A DNA stretch of 64,000 nucleotides, from assembly GCA_948567375.1 (NCBI GenBank), contig OX419756.1:71774552-71838551 (forward strand). The letters are read 5' to 3'. A model generated the notes under the pieces. That model made no database searches, had not been told where the DNA came from, and saw nothing but the letters and a program-made list of their open reading frames with translations. The position numbers were made by a program, and so were the translations under genes. Source of the stretch: Lunularia cruciata (taxonomy: Eukaryota > Streptophyta > Marchantiopsida > Lunulariales > Lunulariaceae). Shown here one piece after another: positions 1-11,822 of the stretch; positions within the stretch are counted from its first letter, which is position 1, and each line of letters begins with the position of its first letter.

Positions 1-179
1 GCATTGAGAGAGATACCACCAAAGCCTAAAAAATATACTTAGAAAGGTAGATGCATGCCAACCTACTACCATCTCATCATGCAAACATGCTCCTATCTGA
101 TCCTGTTGGCTGGGACATGGATTTCTACTCAATCCATCTGCATCACGGCTCACCACTCTAGGTCTGTGAATAAGCATGA

Positions 180-661
180 AATCATACTCCTATAAAATTA
201 GATCCCATTGTGCAAGCTTCCTTGAAAGCTTGTTGGACTCCACCAACCACTTTAGTGGCTGATGATCAATGATGAGAGTAAAAGGGTTACCAAATAGGTA
301 ACATCATAAATGTGCTACTGCCCAAATTGCTGCCAAACACTCTCCCTAATATGAACTATACTTCACCTCCGCTAAATTGTTGGAGCGACTAGCGTAGGCC
401 ACCACAAACTCCTTCCCCTCGTCATCATGCTAGGTCAGCACTGCTCCAAGCCCCAACATACTCCAATCAGTGTGAACCTGAAATGGTCATCCTTTGATCG
501 GTCTCCTCAAAATAGAAGCAAATATCAACCTCTTCTTGAGCTCTACAAGGTCTCTCTTGCTCATCTCCCCAACACCGCTCCTGTGTAAGCTTGGTCAGCT
601 TTGTCAAGGCCTTGGCAATGGCACTAAATCTTCTAACATAGCGACAATAGAAGTTCACCAA
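180..661 (-). pseudogene. Gypsy RT connection and RNase H remnant (element A)
   Basis: The open piece at 467-661 reads NFYCRYVRRFSAIAKALTKL, the connection between RT and RNase H. Continuing leftward the minus strand reads LGLGAVLT, then FVVAYASRSNNLAEVKYSS and GECLAAIWAV. These correspond to the RNase H start, the ASRSLN block and the ECLAVVWAV block of gypsy elements. A stop interrupts the last block. Downstream towards position 1 the frame becomes unreadable, so the end of the domain and all of integrase are lost or lie outside the window. Confidence 0.75.
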
Positions 662-1640
662 CCCAAGGAATGATCACGCTCTGCTCACATTAGTAGGCCA
701 AGGAATATGCGCAATAGCCTCCACTTTGGTCTACTGAACACCAAGTCCTCCTGGGCAGATAGTGTGACCCAAATACTCAACCTGTTTGTGGAAGAACCTA
801 CACTTCCTAGGATGTAATTTGAGTCCATGAGATCTCAACCTCTCAAACACCTCCAATAATTGTCTCTCATGCTCCTCCACCATAGTGCTATAGACCAAAA
901 TGTCATCAATATAGCACCAAGCAAAATCCAATCCAGCTAGGATCCTATCCATGATCCTCTAGAACTCAACAAGAGCATTCTTTAACCCAAATGGTAAGAA
1001 CCTCCACTAATATAACACATCTTTGCCATGAGGATCAATAGCCCAAAATGTTGTCTAGGACTTATCCTACTCCTTGATTGGCAAATGATGATATCCTACT
1101 CTAAGATCCAAAGTACTGAAGACCTTTGCATGCCCAATCATATCAAAGATCTCCTCTGGTGTATGCATGGCATACCAATCAGCCCTAGTCTGTCGGTTGA
1201 TAAGACAATAATCTCCACACATCCGCCTATATATGTAGTTGCCATGCATATCCTTCTTGGTTGACATCATTGTAGCTGATGCATACTTTCCATGTGAAAT
1301 CTCCACCAAACCAGCCTCAAAAAGGTCTCTACTCCAACTTTGAATCAATGTCCTCTCCATATCATTATATCAATAAGGATGTTAGAAAACTGGTGTATCA
1401 CTAGTCAGCTCAATTTGAATACCAAGTCCTTTTAGAGCACCCAAATCCTTCATAGTGAAGGCAAAACAACTTGTGTACCTCCTCAAGAACCTCCAAACCT
1501 TTCGTCTTTCCTCTCCTATAAACATGGGTCCAAGATCTGGCTCCCAAGTATCCTAGGAGTGGAAGACATATTGAGTGGTTGCTACTTGGGAGCAGTAGTG
1601 TCATGCTCCCAACCACAAGAGGTCACAATCTCAGTGTGAA
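650..1640 (-). pseudogene. Gypsy reverse transcriptase remnant (element A)
   Basis: Two long minus-strand pieces (1,067-1,360 and 731-952) together cover the RT domain. The first has the typical entry region (AGLVEIS, then a decayed RRMCGDY where RMCVDY is usual) and VFSTLDLRVGYHHLPI. The second has the catalytic box YIDDILVYS, followed by LKLHPRKCRFF and VEYLGH, which are characteristic of gypsy RT. Between them the frame is interrupted by at least one stop. The linker upstream (about 1,400-1,620) retains the acidic and aromatic pattern that precedes RT in plant gypsy elements. It encoded RNA-templated DNA synthesis for the element and is not functional now. Confidence 0.85.
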
Positions 1641-2554
1641 AAACTCCCTTCACTCTGGCTGCAAGCTCCACACGTCCTCTAGTAGCATCCCAAGTAGACA
1701 AAGGGTGTAATTTAAGTAGCCCACGCTCACTTGGATGGACTCCAAGTAGACCACTCTCCCTAGTAGCTATTGGCTGTGTCCCAAGAATACCCTATCCACC
1801 TGGTCCATTGCCCCCAACATGTGCCTAAATCGTCTAGATAGGCACAAGGCTCACAAGAGTCCAAGTGGTGATGCCTATCAAGCGCATCCTATGTATGTTG
1901 CTCTGCCAAGCCAAGACTCACAATCCAGGTCAAATAGTTCAGGTCCATAGCCTGACCTAACACTTGATGCTTGGATGCCTTTGACACTACTAGAATAGTG
2001 GTAATACCAATGCAAAAACCCATCACCCGCTCTCTCTCATCGGTGTTGAGCTCCACCAACTACTGTAATTGTGAATCCCAAACCAATCTAGGACCTCACT
2101 CTCAAAGAGCATGGGAGCATGGGAAACTCATAAGTGTGGGAAAAATGGCTTTGGGTTGTCTAACTAGGTTCACCACTACCATAGGTGACCTATCAACTAC
2201 TACCATCATATGAGACTGACGCCCAACATGATGTGGTAGCTACCACATTTGTCACAACATCCCATAATCAATAGCAGAGTTCTTGGTGAAATATTTGCTT
2301 TTTCACCTTAGAAGAGAAGTTTAATATGCATTACATTCTCAAGTAAACACAATTTCTTTCATTAACTAGGAACTCTTTGTAGTGTCCTGTACCATAAGTG
2401 TAGTACCATAGTACATAGCTAATGTATGTCCTAAGAATATTAGAGCTATGAGGCAAATCTTTAGGTACATCATGGATGCTCTTCATCTACATTTAAAGCT
2501 TTAACAATCTGATTTACCAACATGATTTATGGATATAATAGGCAGATCATACGG

Positions 2555-2638
2555 ACATACGACAATCTACATTTTAGTATTGTTGATAAGTTACCAACAT
2601 ACGACAATCCACATTTTAGTATTGTTGATAAGTTGGTC
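2555..2638. repeat. 42-bp tandem duplication, two units
   Basis: Units 2,555-2,596 and 2,597-2,638 are almost identical. Each contains ACATACGACAATC and TTTTAGTATTGTTGATAAGT, with a single C/T difference near the middle. It lies just upstream of the copia RNase H scrap and has no coding sense that I can see. Confidence 0.85.
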
Positions 2639-2639
2639 A

Positions 2640-2905
2640 TCATTTTCAGAAAAATAAATTCACTTATTATGTATAGAAGCTGAATTTATTGGATTAAGTA
2701 TGTTTTCTTCAAACTCCATTCTATTTTGAAAATTGATCAGTGACTTAGCACGGTTGAAGAAGTAATTGATTTTATTCATGATAACCAAAATGCAATAATC
2801 TCTTCGTATACACATAATGATTAGACTAAGCACATTGATATTGGTGTTATTTCATAAAGAAATGGATAGGATCAATTATTGCGTTGTTTCATATTATGAC
2901 ATACA
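2640..2905 (+). pseudogene. Ty1/copia RNase H fragment
   Basis: The plus strand reads EAEFIGLS near 2,670, then HDNQNAI near 2,780, and TKHIDIG near 2,830 after an in-frame stop. These match the order and spacing of the C-terminal copia RNase H blocks (EAEY.A, DNQSAI, KHID). Only about 260 bp is recognisable. No LTR is visible nearby, although the TA microsatellite follows where a copia 3' end would be expected. The nearest full copia relative in the window starts 20 kb away, so this is probably an independent scrap. Confidence 0.65.
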
Positions 2906-2908
2906 AGT

Positions 2909-2911
<3 letters not shown>

Positions 2912-2941
<30 letters not shown>
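2912..2941. repeat. (TA)n microsatellite
   Basis: Fifteen uninterrupted TA units lie between a copia RNase H scrap and unannotated DNA. Confidence 0.97.
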
Positions 2942-2943
<2 letters not shown>

Positions 2944-4198
2944 TAGGAGATTGCAAACCTCAAAGTTAGACTAACTAATTCCTAAGTTAGGCTTGTTGAG
3001 ATAAACTCTAAATTTGATAATAGCTATTACACATGAGTGTTGGAATATATCTCATAATTACAACTAGTTATTGCAATTACTTACCAAAACTCTAGAAGGT
3101 AATTGGATAAGTCAGACGATAATTAATGAAACCAGAGAAATTATGTCATCCCAAGGCACTCCTTTCGGACTTCCATCCTATGGGCTTCGGCCATATCTCT
3201 GGCCTTCTGTTTCTACTACCTTCGTGTTTACATTATTCCATTCTAGCTAATTCAATTTTTGGTCTCTCGGGAACTCTTTCAATCGTTGCTTCATATTCAA
3301 TGTCTAGCTTATGCTAAACTCATCTCATATGCAAACAAATTCGGAGTTTAGTACAGTTCCCCGTCATTCTCATCGTACGAAGGACTACAGGGGTATATCT
3401 ACGATAGTTATCTGGAATCTAGGTGTCAGGTTCAGTGCCCCCCTGTCAAGAACAATCACCTTTATGCACGATGGTTTGTTTTATCGAGAACACAAAACCT
3501 AGATGAATAACGGAAGCTGGTTAGTGAGTAGATGTTTGACCAGAGTTCAATGATTTGCTTTCCAAAATAGATCGTGATGGATCATACAGTTTTGCTTTGC
3601 TTTTGTTTACAACATGCAAGTACTTTGGAGTTAGGATTTTATGTTAGACGGATCAGTGGAGCTTCAAAAGCCAAGGATGCCGGTGACGGCACTTTAGCGC
3701 TCACGTATCGATACCGAAGACCAAATCAGTGATTAGATAGGTGATTCAGGATGGAACAGATGAAATTTCTGCAACCATCGGATGTTAGAAGACTGAACTG
3801 AATATTTTGATCATCAACTGCATTTTCGTTACATTAAAGTGCAGGGATGGAGAGTGTGGGAATTCAATGTGGTACCATCGATACAGCCTCGTGAGTGAGG
3901 ATAATTTCCCTTATCGTTCAATCTCAATCAAATGGACTGTCGTGAATACCCGTACTCCACAAACTACAGCTGGTGTCATAAGTGTGCTGTCAACAAATCA
4001 CTTTTACCGGTGCCAATGCTACAGAATGTGTTCGTAAAGTACTAATTTCACATCATAGAGAAGCACACTCAGAGGTGAGTATAACCTTCACCATCCTCTC
4101 ATCTCCACCACTTGAAAGAGTTAGAACACACAAAAGAGGAAAGGACCAAATACAAAGAACCAAGTGTATCGGGCCTGATACACTCGGTTTCTGAGAAT

Positions 4199-4306
4199 CG
4201 CGACCGCATGGGAAACAAGAAGGATGGGAAGACCCATCAAGTCGTACAAGGAGAAGACAAAGAGAATAAACTGCAAAGAGGATAAACTGCGACTAAGTTC
4301 CAATAG
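4199..4306. repeat. R1 short interspersed repeat, copy 1
   Basis: This copy shares the R1 core (AAGGATGGGAAGACCC), the preceding CGACCGC block and the following TCGTACAAGG block with copies at 14,981, 19,501 and 43,035. It ends in CAATAG like the 14,981 copy. It is the most diverged of the clear copies. R1 is not a match to any element I can name. Confidence 0.75.
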
Positions 4307-5345
4307 TACCAGAAATCTGCCCCATAATACCTAAGAGCTATGCAAATTATATAGTCTACAATCAACTAGCATATCCGAACATCACCTATCACCTTGTGTA
4401 ATTGTTCTCCAATGATTTGCACAATGCTCTATAGAGCTATGAACACATGTTCGGATAACCCAAGGGAATGCAAGAGAAACTGTTCCCTAAAGAACAATGG
4501 ACACGTGTCGAAGAACCAAGGGAAAGAGTGCAAGAGGAAACTGAGCATGGTACCCAAAGAAACCGAAGGGTTCCAAGCAAAACCAAGGTCCCCAAGCCAA
4601 CCCAATTAGAAAATTCCTATTGAACTGTGTTCTTCTATTCCTCCTCTAGACTTAGAAATCCTCGGGAATCCTTGGTGTCAGATCGGGTGACAACGCATCT
4701 ATCTTTTTCTCTCAAGAACTGGCAGCTTTGCGAATGATGCTTTTATCTATCGAAAAGACAAAACCAGAATGATAGAAATTCAATCTTTAATAATTAGATG
4801 TTTTGACCGCAGTTCAATAATTTACTTTCCAGCACAATTCCTGAGAATCAAAGACTTTTTTTGGCCTCATTTTAAAACGTTTAAGTGCTGCGGAGACAAA
4901 GATCTCCGAATTGAGAGGACTAGTGGAATTTATGCACGTAAGCGGGGCTCCTTCGAAGGAGGCCCTTTTGTGGAAGCGTGTGATATGTGATTACAACCTT
5001 GCAACAAGACGAAAATCCTGATGGTCGGATTGAACCTAGCGATCAACGACCTATTTCTAGGTTCATCAGCGAGCGGAGAAGGGTTGCGTGGGAAGATAGC
5101 GCGGTGCAAACCTTTCACTTGATCTTCAGCATAATAAAATATGTATTCAGAAGCGTCCTTCATTAAGCAGATGGTGCGGTGCTAATGATTTCTAACTAAT
5201 TGTTATGTGTGCAAGTGCTGAATTTCAATTCGTACGCTTTCTTGAGTACATGTTTTGACCACAATTGAATCGTACTCTTTGTCACAAGTTTTAGAGGATC
5301 AGAGACCATCGTCTGGGTTTTGTACACTATTCGAATATTTATCGT

Positions 5346-5512
5346 GTAGAGGCAAAATGGTTCGAAGATGAGTGAACCAGACTCATGAGCAACATCGATT
5401 TTATTGTTGTGAACTAGACTATAATCATAGCGGAGGTAAAATGGTTCCAACGTGAGTGAACTAGACTTTCATGGGCGACCTCGTTTATATTGTTGTGAAC
5501 TAGATTATAATT
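5346..5512. repeat. Imperfect tandem duplication, about 83 bp unit
   Basis: Two units (5,346-5,427 and 5,428-5,512) share AAAATGGTTC, GAGTGAAC, and a block reading ATTGTTGTGAACTAGA followed by TATAAT. Divergence between units is appreciable, so the duplication is not recent. No gene is associated. Confidence 0.75.
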
Positions 5513-6232
5513 AGTTTCTACCGCGGAAGCGAGTGTCCAAATCTAAGCACTCGGCAGTGGCTCACCGACATGAGAGACTGATGAATCCCGGGGATTTCTT
5601 ACGCAATCTAGCACTTAATACATACAAGAACCATAAGTGAAAGGACGAACAGCTCATTATGAATATCGATTGACTATCGGTTACACAAGGGTGTGAGGGT
5701 GGGGACTGTTTGGTCGACGTCAAGATGCATTCCTGGACCCTTCGACCACCTCAGGCGTGGTGCATAGAATGTTGGAGAGTGACAAGATCAAGCAAAAATA
5801 AGCATCCAGATCAGACCAGGCCTTCGTGCTAGGATTGATCCACTTGCAGTATTGGTGACAATGTCATTTCTAGTCTTTCAAACTCGAAATCCCTATTTAA
5901 CAAGTTAGGGATTCTTCTGTACATGTGTTTAATTTACATGTCCTGTTGTTCCAAGATCGATAGCCCTCTTGGGCACCATGATTGCAGCTGTTCAATGGCT
6001 TCCAGGTGCCGAGCAGCAGACCACCAGGGTGCCTAGAAAACGCTTGTAGTAAAGAAGGTTATCTGAACTTCCTGCTCCCCTGGGTGAATTATCTCCTGTC
6101 TCAGATCACAAACTGTGGACGATGATGGTTTATAAATCAAAACTTCTGCTACGTGGAGTCTACCGGTGTGGTAAAATTGCCAGCAAACAAACAAGCATCT
6201 TGAAGAGTGGAGAAGTTGGGGCTTTGAACCTA

Positions 6233-7814
6233 TCAAGAGTTGAAGGCCCTAGCTTTCCGAATTAAAACCAGGACTAACCAGGACGTCGGTTGATAATATG
6301 AGAAGGTTTTGTTTCCGATTCCTTCCATCAGTACCTGCTCGTATCTTTCCATGTACAGATTTGTCACCTCCCGACCAAAGTGGGACTTAATCATGGCGCT
6401 CGAAAGTCCCCGACATACTGCTGTTACTGCTTTGGACAATGGCAAACCATCTTCTTCTTGTGGTCCTGCTGACATGTGCACTTGTTGCTGAACCTGCTTG
6501 TAAACATGAAACTCGGAGCTGAAATCGCTCAAGACTTCTTTCACCTCTTGAACTCTTCTCCAGTAATGCAACGGATTGTACGAATCTCTCAGACTTGCAG
6601 AGATAATTCCCTGTAAGACCCACGCCACGTTTATCAGACCGGATCGACGAACTAAACTGTGTGCGTGGAGAAAGGTAAGTACCCGAACACGGTAGATGAA
6701 ACGTACCTTTTCAACAAAGTCGTCCCATATGCGATCCCCGACCACCTCGTGTGCAGTGGAGTAGGGAGTCGAAGTTCCAGCACCACGGCAGCGAATATTA
6801 AGGCACAGAACTCCTTCGTCAGTCATCTCATCCGCCCTAGCCGCAAGGAAGTTACTCAAATCCTCCTTCGCTTGGGTTGAATAAGCCTCCAATGTGGCGA
6901 GACTGGACCGATGTAGGCCGGTTTGCCCTCCATTGTAAGCAGGAGAACTCCTGTCCGAGACGGACTCTGGAATCTGCAAAACCCGGATTGTACTCGTTAG
7001 CGAGTGCTCAAACGTTTGAATAACGTGGTACCCATCACAACTTCCCCGAGAGGATCAGTGCATAAACGACACGTCGAAGGTCGTCGAGTACTAACCAGCA
7101 AATTTGAGCGAACGACATGAAGCAAGAATGAAACCCATCTACAACCTCATCCAACCGTACCACGCAGAGCTAAGGGGATGGCGTTAATGAATGGAAAGAG
7201 AAATCCAGGCTGACAATTGTGAACAGATTTGCAGGTGCACAAGATGGAAAGCTATCAAAAATTGCTTGCAGTAAGTCCACTGAAGGTGAAGCTTTTACCC
7301 GCGACAAACAATTTAGAGCGAAGGTCGCAAACGCGAAATGTACAGTTGTGTGGGGAAACAGCCGACCGTATAATGAACCGGGAACAGCGGCTGCGAAGTA
7401 CTCGACAGCTTCCATGTCCTCGTTAGCCATCAGTGATGCGTTCAACAGCTTGATAAGTGTGTTGAAGTCGGTGGTAGGTAAGTCTTGAAAGAAAACTTGG
7501 TACTCAGGCTCGGGGCCGATCTCCTGATCATATCTCTCTTTCAACCGCTCGAGAACAGCTTCGACGTTATCAATACTGTTCTGGCCGAACGAGGAGCCGA
7601 ATTCTGCAATAGTCACCGGTCCTAGCTGAGGATTCGGAAGTCTCATGCGACCGATTGCCTCTAAGAAGATAGGAAAGAGAACATTAGTTACACTCTGCAT
7701 CTGTGAGTTGCGGACCTGGTTACCCTTCCTGTCTCCTTTGCCCATGAACAAATCCTGATTGCTTGATCTCCTGACCACGGTCCCATTGTTGATATACAAT
7801 TCTCCCATGGCCAT
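6233..7814 (-). CDS. SABATH-family SAM-dependent methyltransferase, three exons
   Basis: Proposed exons are 7,814-7,299, 6,973-6,707 and 6,610-6,233. Introns of 325 and 96 bp have good GT-AG ends and both are phase 0, giving 386 residues, normal for the family. SABATH enzymes transfer methyl from SAM to carboxyl groups of small acids such as salicylate, jasmonate or gibberellin, or to xanthine nitrogen. Exon 1 has NSQMQ (36-40), the glycine-rich SAM loop IAEFGSSFGQNS (69-80), DLPTTDFN (111-118) and VPGSLYGRLFP (144-154). Exon 2 opens with IPESVSDRSSPAYN and continues with the FLAARADEM block. Exon 3 has RDSYNPLHYW, SHFGREV and a C-terminal strand ending near IRKA. The start is the first ATG after an in-frame TGA. 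Unusual points: the substrate-side His-Trp of salicylate methyltransferases is Asn168-Cys169, and the usual SY after the first glycines is absent. The substrate cannot be predicted. The joins are predicted from sequence, not transcript-proven. Confidence 0.88.
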
Positions 7815-7980
7815 CGCGAATTTTAGGGAGAAATCTCCACTCTCTAGTCAGCTGCTCTCCTTTCCTACCGATGGAGTTGAGTCTACTTCCACAACCCCCT
7901 TGAGAAATTCTCTGGATCACTTCCAATTTGACGGTGGCATCACGCAGCAACCTCCCTGCTGGAACGTCCAAGGAAGAGGG

Positions 7981-7993
7981 GTTATATAAATAG
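7981..7993 (-). promoter_or_regulatory. TATA box of the SABATH gene
   Basis: On the minus strand the sequence reads CTATTTATATAAC, about 170 bp upstream of the ATG at 7,814. Transcription would start near 7,950-7,960, leaving a 5' leader of about 140 nt. It is the only strong TATA element in the 300 bp upstream. Confidence 0.6.
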
Positions 7994-8796
7994 TCCTTCT
8001 CCGGGCCCATCGGACATCAATTGCCTTGGGCCAACGGAGGAAGCTCGTGGATGAATCTCCGAAAGTGTAGCTGGATCATTACGATTAACAGCGATAAGTA
8101 TAGCTATGAGAAGTCTCCTGTCCCACAGGCGAAAGACAGACGATGAGGGGTGACTATTTAGTATTTGGAGTCTTTCGATGTAGACTAATGACAAACCCGT
8201 CAGAGCCCTTCCTGTAGCCATCCATCCATAGTTGCAGTTAAAGTGTAACGCTTACGGTTCTGCACAGCGTTGAGAATACCAACAACTGCTGATGATTGGC
8301 AAATTTCATTTCTTTGCCCACATGCACGCCTCCATCTCATTGGTATGTGACCAACTTTTCTCCGATGCACCATACCTTGATGCTTCCATAATCATGGTGC
8401 GGACCCGGTCTCCTTACTGCGTTGCTCAGGACGGCCTGATAGCAGTTCCCCGTGGTAGACAATTTATAATACCATCAAATATTCTGAGAGTGCCGTATGG
8501 GGCTCATTAAAGCAATATTTGAAAATCCGTGTCTTTCTAGGTAACTGCGTCGGATTGCACAGTACGACTGCGCTACCCGGAGCAGAGGCCGACTTTCTGT
8601 TTCCAAAGTTTGCAGATTTTACGAGCAGAGAAGAATTGCTTATGTCGTCCACTCTGATCCGCAATTGTTGTTCAATTGGAGCATCGGGCATTTTGGACGG
8701 ATCTAAGCTAACAGAAGTCGGAGTATTATACAAAGCTGATAGAAAGAGAGGAAAAGCGACCACATAGAACACATGAAAAACCATCAAACCGTCCGT

Positions 8797-8905
8797 GAGT
8801 GACAAAAGAGGTAAATGGAACTAGGTCCCACTAGCATCGATACATCAAATCGTACAATTGAGAGACAAAAGAGGTAAAATGGAACTAGGTCCCACTAGCA
8901 TCGAT
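8797..8905. repeat. Tandem duplication, period about 62 bp
   Basis: A block reading GACAAAAGAGGTAAA, then TGGAACTAGGTCCCACTAGC and ATCGATA, occurs at about 8,801-8,842 and again at about 8,863-8,905. The two copies differ by one A. The near identity suggests a recent local duplication. Confidence 0.9.
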
Positions 8906-11317
8906 AAGAAAAATCTATGAGTTAAACAAGTCATAAAGTCTACAAACCACCGGAGCATCCGAAGAAGCTGATAAAAGAATACTTGAAGTGATTATATTTT
9001 TGCCAGTTTATTGCAGACATGGTACAGTATTCTACTTCTACTGAGTAGCTCAGTCAAACTTTAAATCAAAAACTAGAAGTCAGAAAAATCACGATAGGTA
9101 CGGGTAAGTATAGCAATGCAGAATGTGGAGTATGGAAATGCAATCGAAGCTGAAATGCAGAAAGTTGGTGGGTGCATGAGAACGCCGTCGCCAATCTTGC
9201 TGGGCGGGGACTACAGTCCAGCTAAATTGAACTGTAGAGGCCCTGGAAATTCTCAGAGGTTGACCGGAGTCTGAAAAGAAAGTTCAACGACGCCTAAGTG
9301 ATAGGTCAGAAGGAGAATCCTTCAGCGATGACAGTCACCATCGCGTCTTTGTTGGCTGCGCTGCCTCCAAGTCTAGCAGACGAGCACTATCTAGTAACTC
9401 TCACCTTACCATTCCCGGCTTGTCAGACCAAGCGACGGTCTACTAATCACTGCTCACTCCAGACCATCGTCCATCAAGTAGTGAGTATGGGAGGCTCGAC
9501 AAGCAATGTACGTCCGTTGCCAGATGCGAGAATCTTTTGTTTTCCTATTCTAATTAAGTAGGTCAGAGTTTCTGCAATGAATGCAAATCAAATGTGGGCA
9601 AAAGCGACAAAGACCTGCGAATGTCGAGGCGAAATACGGTCCCAAAAGGGCTCCTACGAGGAGAGACGTAGCTGTGATTATTTCAGTCTCTCGCATGCAT
9701 GACCGGCAATACTCTTAAGCTCGTGTACCTCTCTAAACCATTTAGCGGGGGGTTCTTTTCTACCCGATCCAAAGCTGCTGCTATGGCCAAGTCCATCTTG
9801 TTTGGCTACAGCGCCCCGCCGCAGTTTTCTACCACCAGCTGCACTGCTGTGAATAAATGTCGAAATATTCACACCGCAGGCACCTTATCTGCTGCACCTC
9901 TGTCGAGAATCTTTTGACTCACGCGAGCTGTGTACCTAGAGCTACAGTTCTCTTCTTTGGGCCAAAAAGAATGTCGAGGCCAGGCAAGGATCATGGTGCA
10001 TATGGGCTGAGAATCTTTCGGGACACGCACGCTACTTTCCAACCGGGAAGTGTTCGGCGGGAGAAGCCACTCGAGTCCCGGCGTGAACACATCTTTGTTA
10101 ATATGTCTTTATGTCTCCTCTGTGGGGCATGGAAAAACTTTTGGAAGCATTCTGGACCCTGGACCTACATCTGGAGATCGTTTGGGAAGCATTATTCGGC
10201 CTACATATGGTGTTTTTTTGGCGTTTGTCTTTGCGACGAGTACTGCACGGTGCGAGAAGGTGACCCTTTACTGACCATGGTGGTAGTCTTTACAAAGAGC
10301 ATGCCCAAAATTTGACGCATCGACTATGCCATACGATGCATTCGGTATCCGAAGGTGGCAGAAAGACTCATGGGCGCGCTTGACGTGGCGCATCAGTAAC
10401 AGCTGGCACCAAATTTAGTTGATGTGGGTCTCCTGGTCTCGGTTACTATTGTACTTCGCCTTCTAAATGCATCTTGTAGAATAGAGACACCCCCACCCCG
10501 CCTCACCTTCTCCCCACCCGACTCCACCCTGCAAACTTACAAAAGCCAAGCTCATACTTGTCTGCACGAGCTTCGCGAAGATCAGAAACCGTATGGACTG
10601 AGTAGTTTACAAGTGGTGAGTTCAGTAATTCTGAACTGAACTATTCACCTGCTCTCCTTAACTGGTGGTTGGAGCTAGTAGAAGGGTGTGATAAGATTAC
10701 TCGCGAACAACTAGCTCAAGTCAAAACGCACGCTGACATCGTAAACTCTTCATTTATAAGTGTAACGTCTGTTAACTGGTGGTCGTGGGGTATGACATTC
10801 ACCATTTATAGGAACTACGTTTCTCAGTTCGCGTACAACATCTGACGCTTCCAATCAAGGATTCGTATGTCTTATAAAGCTGTTTGCTGTTTGAACCCTT
10901 CAAATGTTAGTAAAGCTCTCTGGTGTTTGAAGTTCAAACTCTTTAAGCGTAAGGAGCTCGTGGGAACGCAGCTTTTGGTGTACGTACACGCTAACTGAAC
11001 TACGCCAGCTAAGCTTTCAATGCCCATGCCCATGTGGTTTTCACGTAGCAAGCCAATCTGGAAGCAGGCCATCGACGAAACCACGTGAACGATCAGGAAC
11101 AAGCTGATTAGCCCTTTCTCAAGCTTCACACGCGTGATATTAGCTACAGTAGATAGGATGGATCTCCAGTTACCCCGGGACCCGAAATTGACGTTTATCT
11201 GAACTATGGGCAGTGTAACTGAAGTAATTTCAGGTTGGAAAAGGCTTTGTGGGTCACTAAATCATCTCAAGTGTAATGGTTTTAAGATGGGCTTCTTTCT
11301 GCCTTGAAAGAAACAAG

Positions 11318-11362
11318 AAAAAAGCGATCACTTAGCACACATGAAAGATGGGAAGACCTTGA
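11318..11362. repeat. R1 short interspersed repeat, degenerate copy 2
   Basis: The sequence reads AAGCGATCACTTAG followed by ATGAAAGATGGGAAGACC. This aligns with the first half of R1 (GCGACCGCGTAGGA, then ATGAAGGATGGGAAGACC). The second half is not recognisable, so I treat it as a truncated or chance copy. Confidence 0.4.
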
Positions 11363-11768
11363 AAGAAATGAGAAGTCACCACAGCCTAGGGTGGCAAGGG
11401 ACAGCAGCCGAGTCCCAGGAGTGTTATATCAGTTCAACAATCCACGTAAACAAATCAGGAAGGTGCCTTGGGACCAGAGCTCCAAACAGGCCCACAAGGA
11501 ACAACAGTACAACGATTCATGATTTCTGGTAACGAACTGAATCCTCAAGTTGAACTGCAGCACTACTCAGAACAAGAACGGGTCCGAAATTTCTTCCCTG
11601 CAGCCCAACCTGGACTCAACCTGATTTTCACGATCTCATCAGATCCAACCTGCTGTGTTGAGATACAGCACTGCCCAAGGTATAAGAAAGCAAACTTCTC
11701 TAACCTCGACGAAGTTGGTAAAGTGGAGACTGGTCAGGGTAACCCTCGAGTATAATATATTAGTTACG

Positions 11769-11822
11769 CATCATTGATAAACGCACACAGACCGCATCAT
11801 TGATAAACGCACACGAATCGAT
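11769..11822. repeat. 27-bp exact tandem duplication
   Basis: GCATCATTGATAAACGCACA is repeated exactly at a spacing of 27 bp (first copy from 11,769, second from 11,796). The repeat continues with the same flanking base pattern. No gene context is evident. Confidence 0.9.

Larger units (their letters stand above)
1..2240 (-). mobile_element. Decayed Ty3/gypsy retrotransposon, pol region (element A)
   Basis: Minus-strand remnant of a gypsy-type polyprotein. Reading down from about 1,640 there is a pre-RT linker, the reverse transcriptase fingers and palm, the connection region, and RNase H running off the left edge of the window. Stops and frameshifts break every domain. No LTR, primer site or integrase is visible, so the element either continues left or is truncated. 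The part between about 1,650 and 2,240 is probably the same element, because it directly precedes the linker, but I could not match it to protease. Other gypsy copies further along are chromoviruses. This one lacks the integrase end, so its lineage stays open. Confidence 0.8.
2942..6232. other. Intergenic region without a recognised gene
   Basis: Apart from the R1 repeat at 4,199 and the tandem duplication at 5,346, I see no supportable gene. Open frames are all under 90 codons, overlap each other on both strands and resemble no family I know. CpG dinucleotides are frequent, unlike the retroelement blocks, so this looks like low-copy DNA rather than old methylated transposons. Confidence 0.6.

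Noticed and set aside
6309-7488. Plus-strand open frames opposite the SABATH exons
   Set aside because: They are shadows of the minus-strand coding sequence and have no independent features.
7720-8010. Extra minus-strand exon upstream of the SABATH start
   Set aside because: It is the shifted frame over the 5' leader and first codons. The ATG at 7,814 lies after an in-frame TGA and the protein begins normally for the family.
8464-8805. 113-codon minus-strand frame as a membrane protein gene
   Set aside because: One hydrophobic stretch at the start but no homology, and the equally long plus-strand frame over the same bases makes chance likely.
9857-10315. 152-codon open frame on the plus strand as a gene
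   Set aside because: Heavily overlapped by open frames on the other strand, no domain or family resemblance, Cys/Trp-rich irregular composition, and no promoter or exon pattern.
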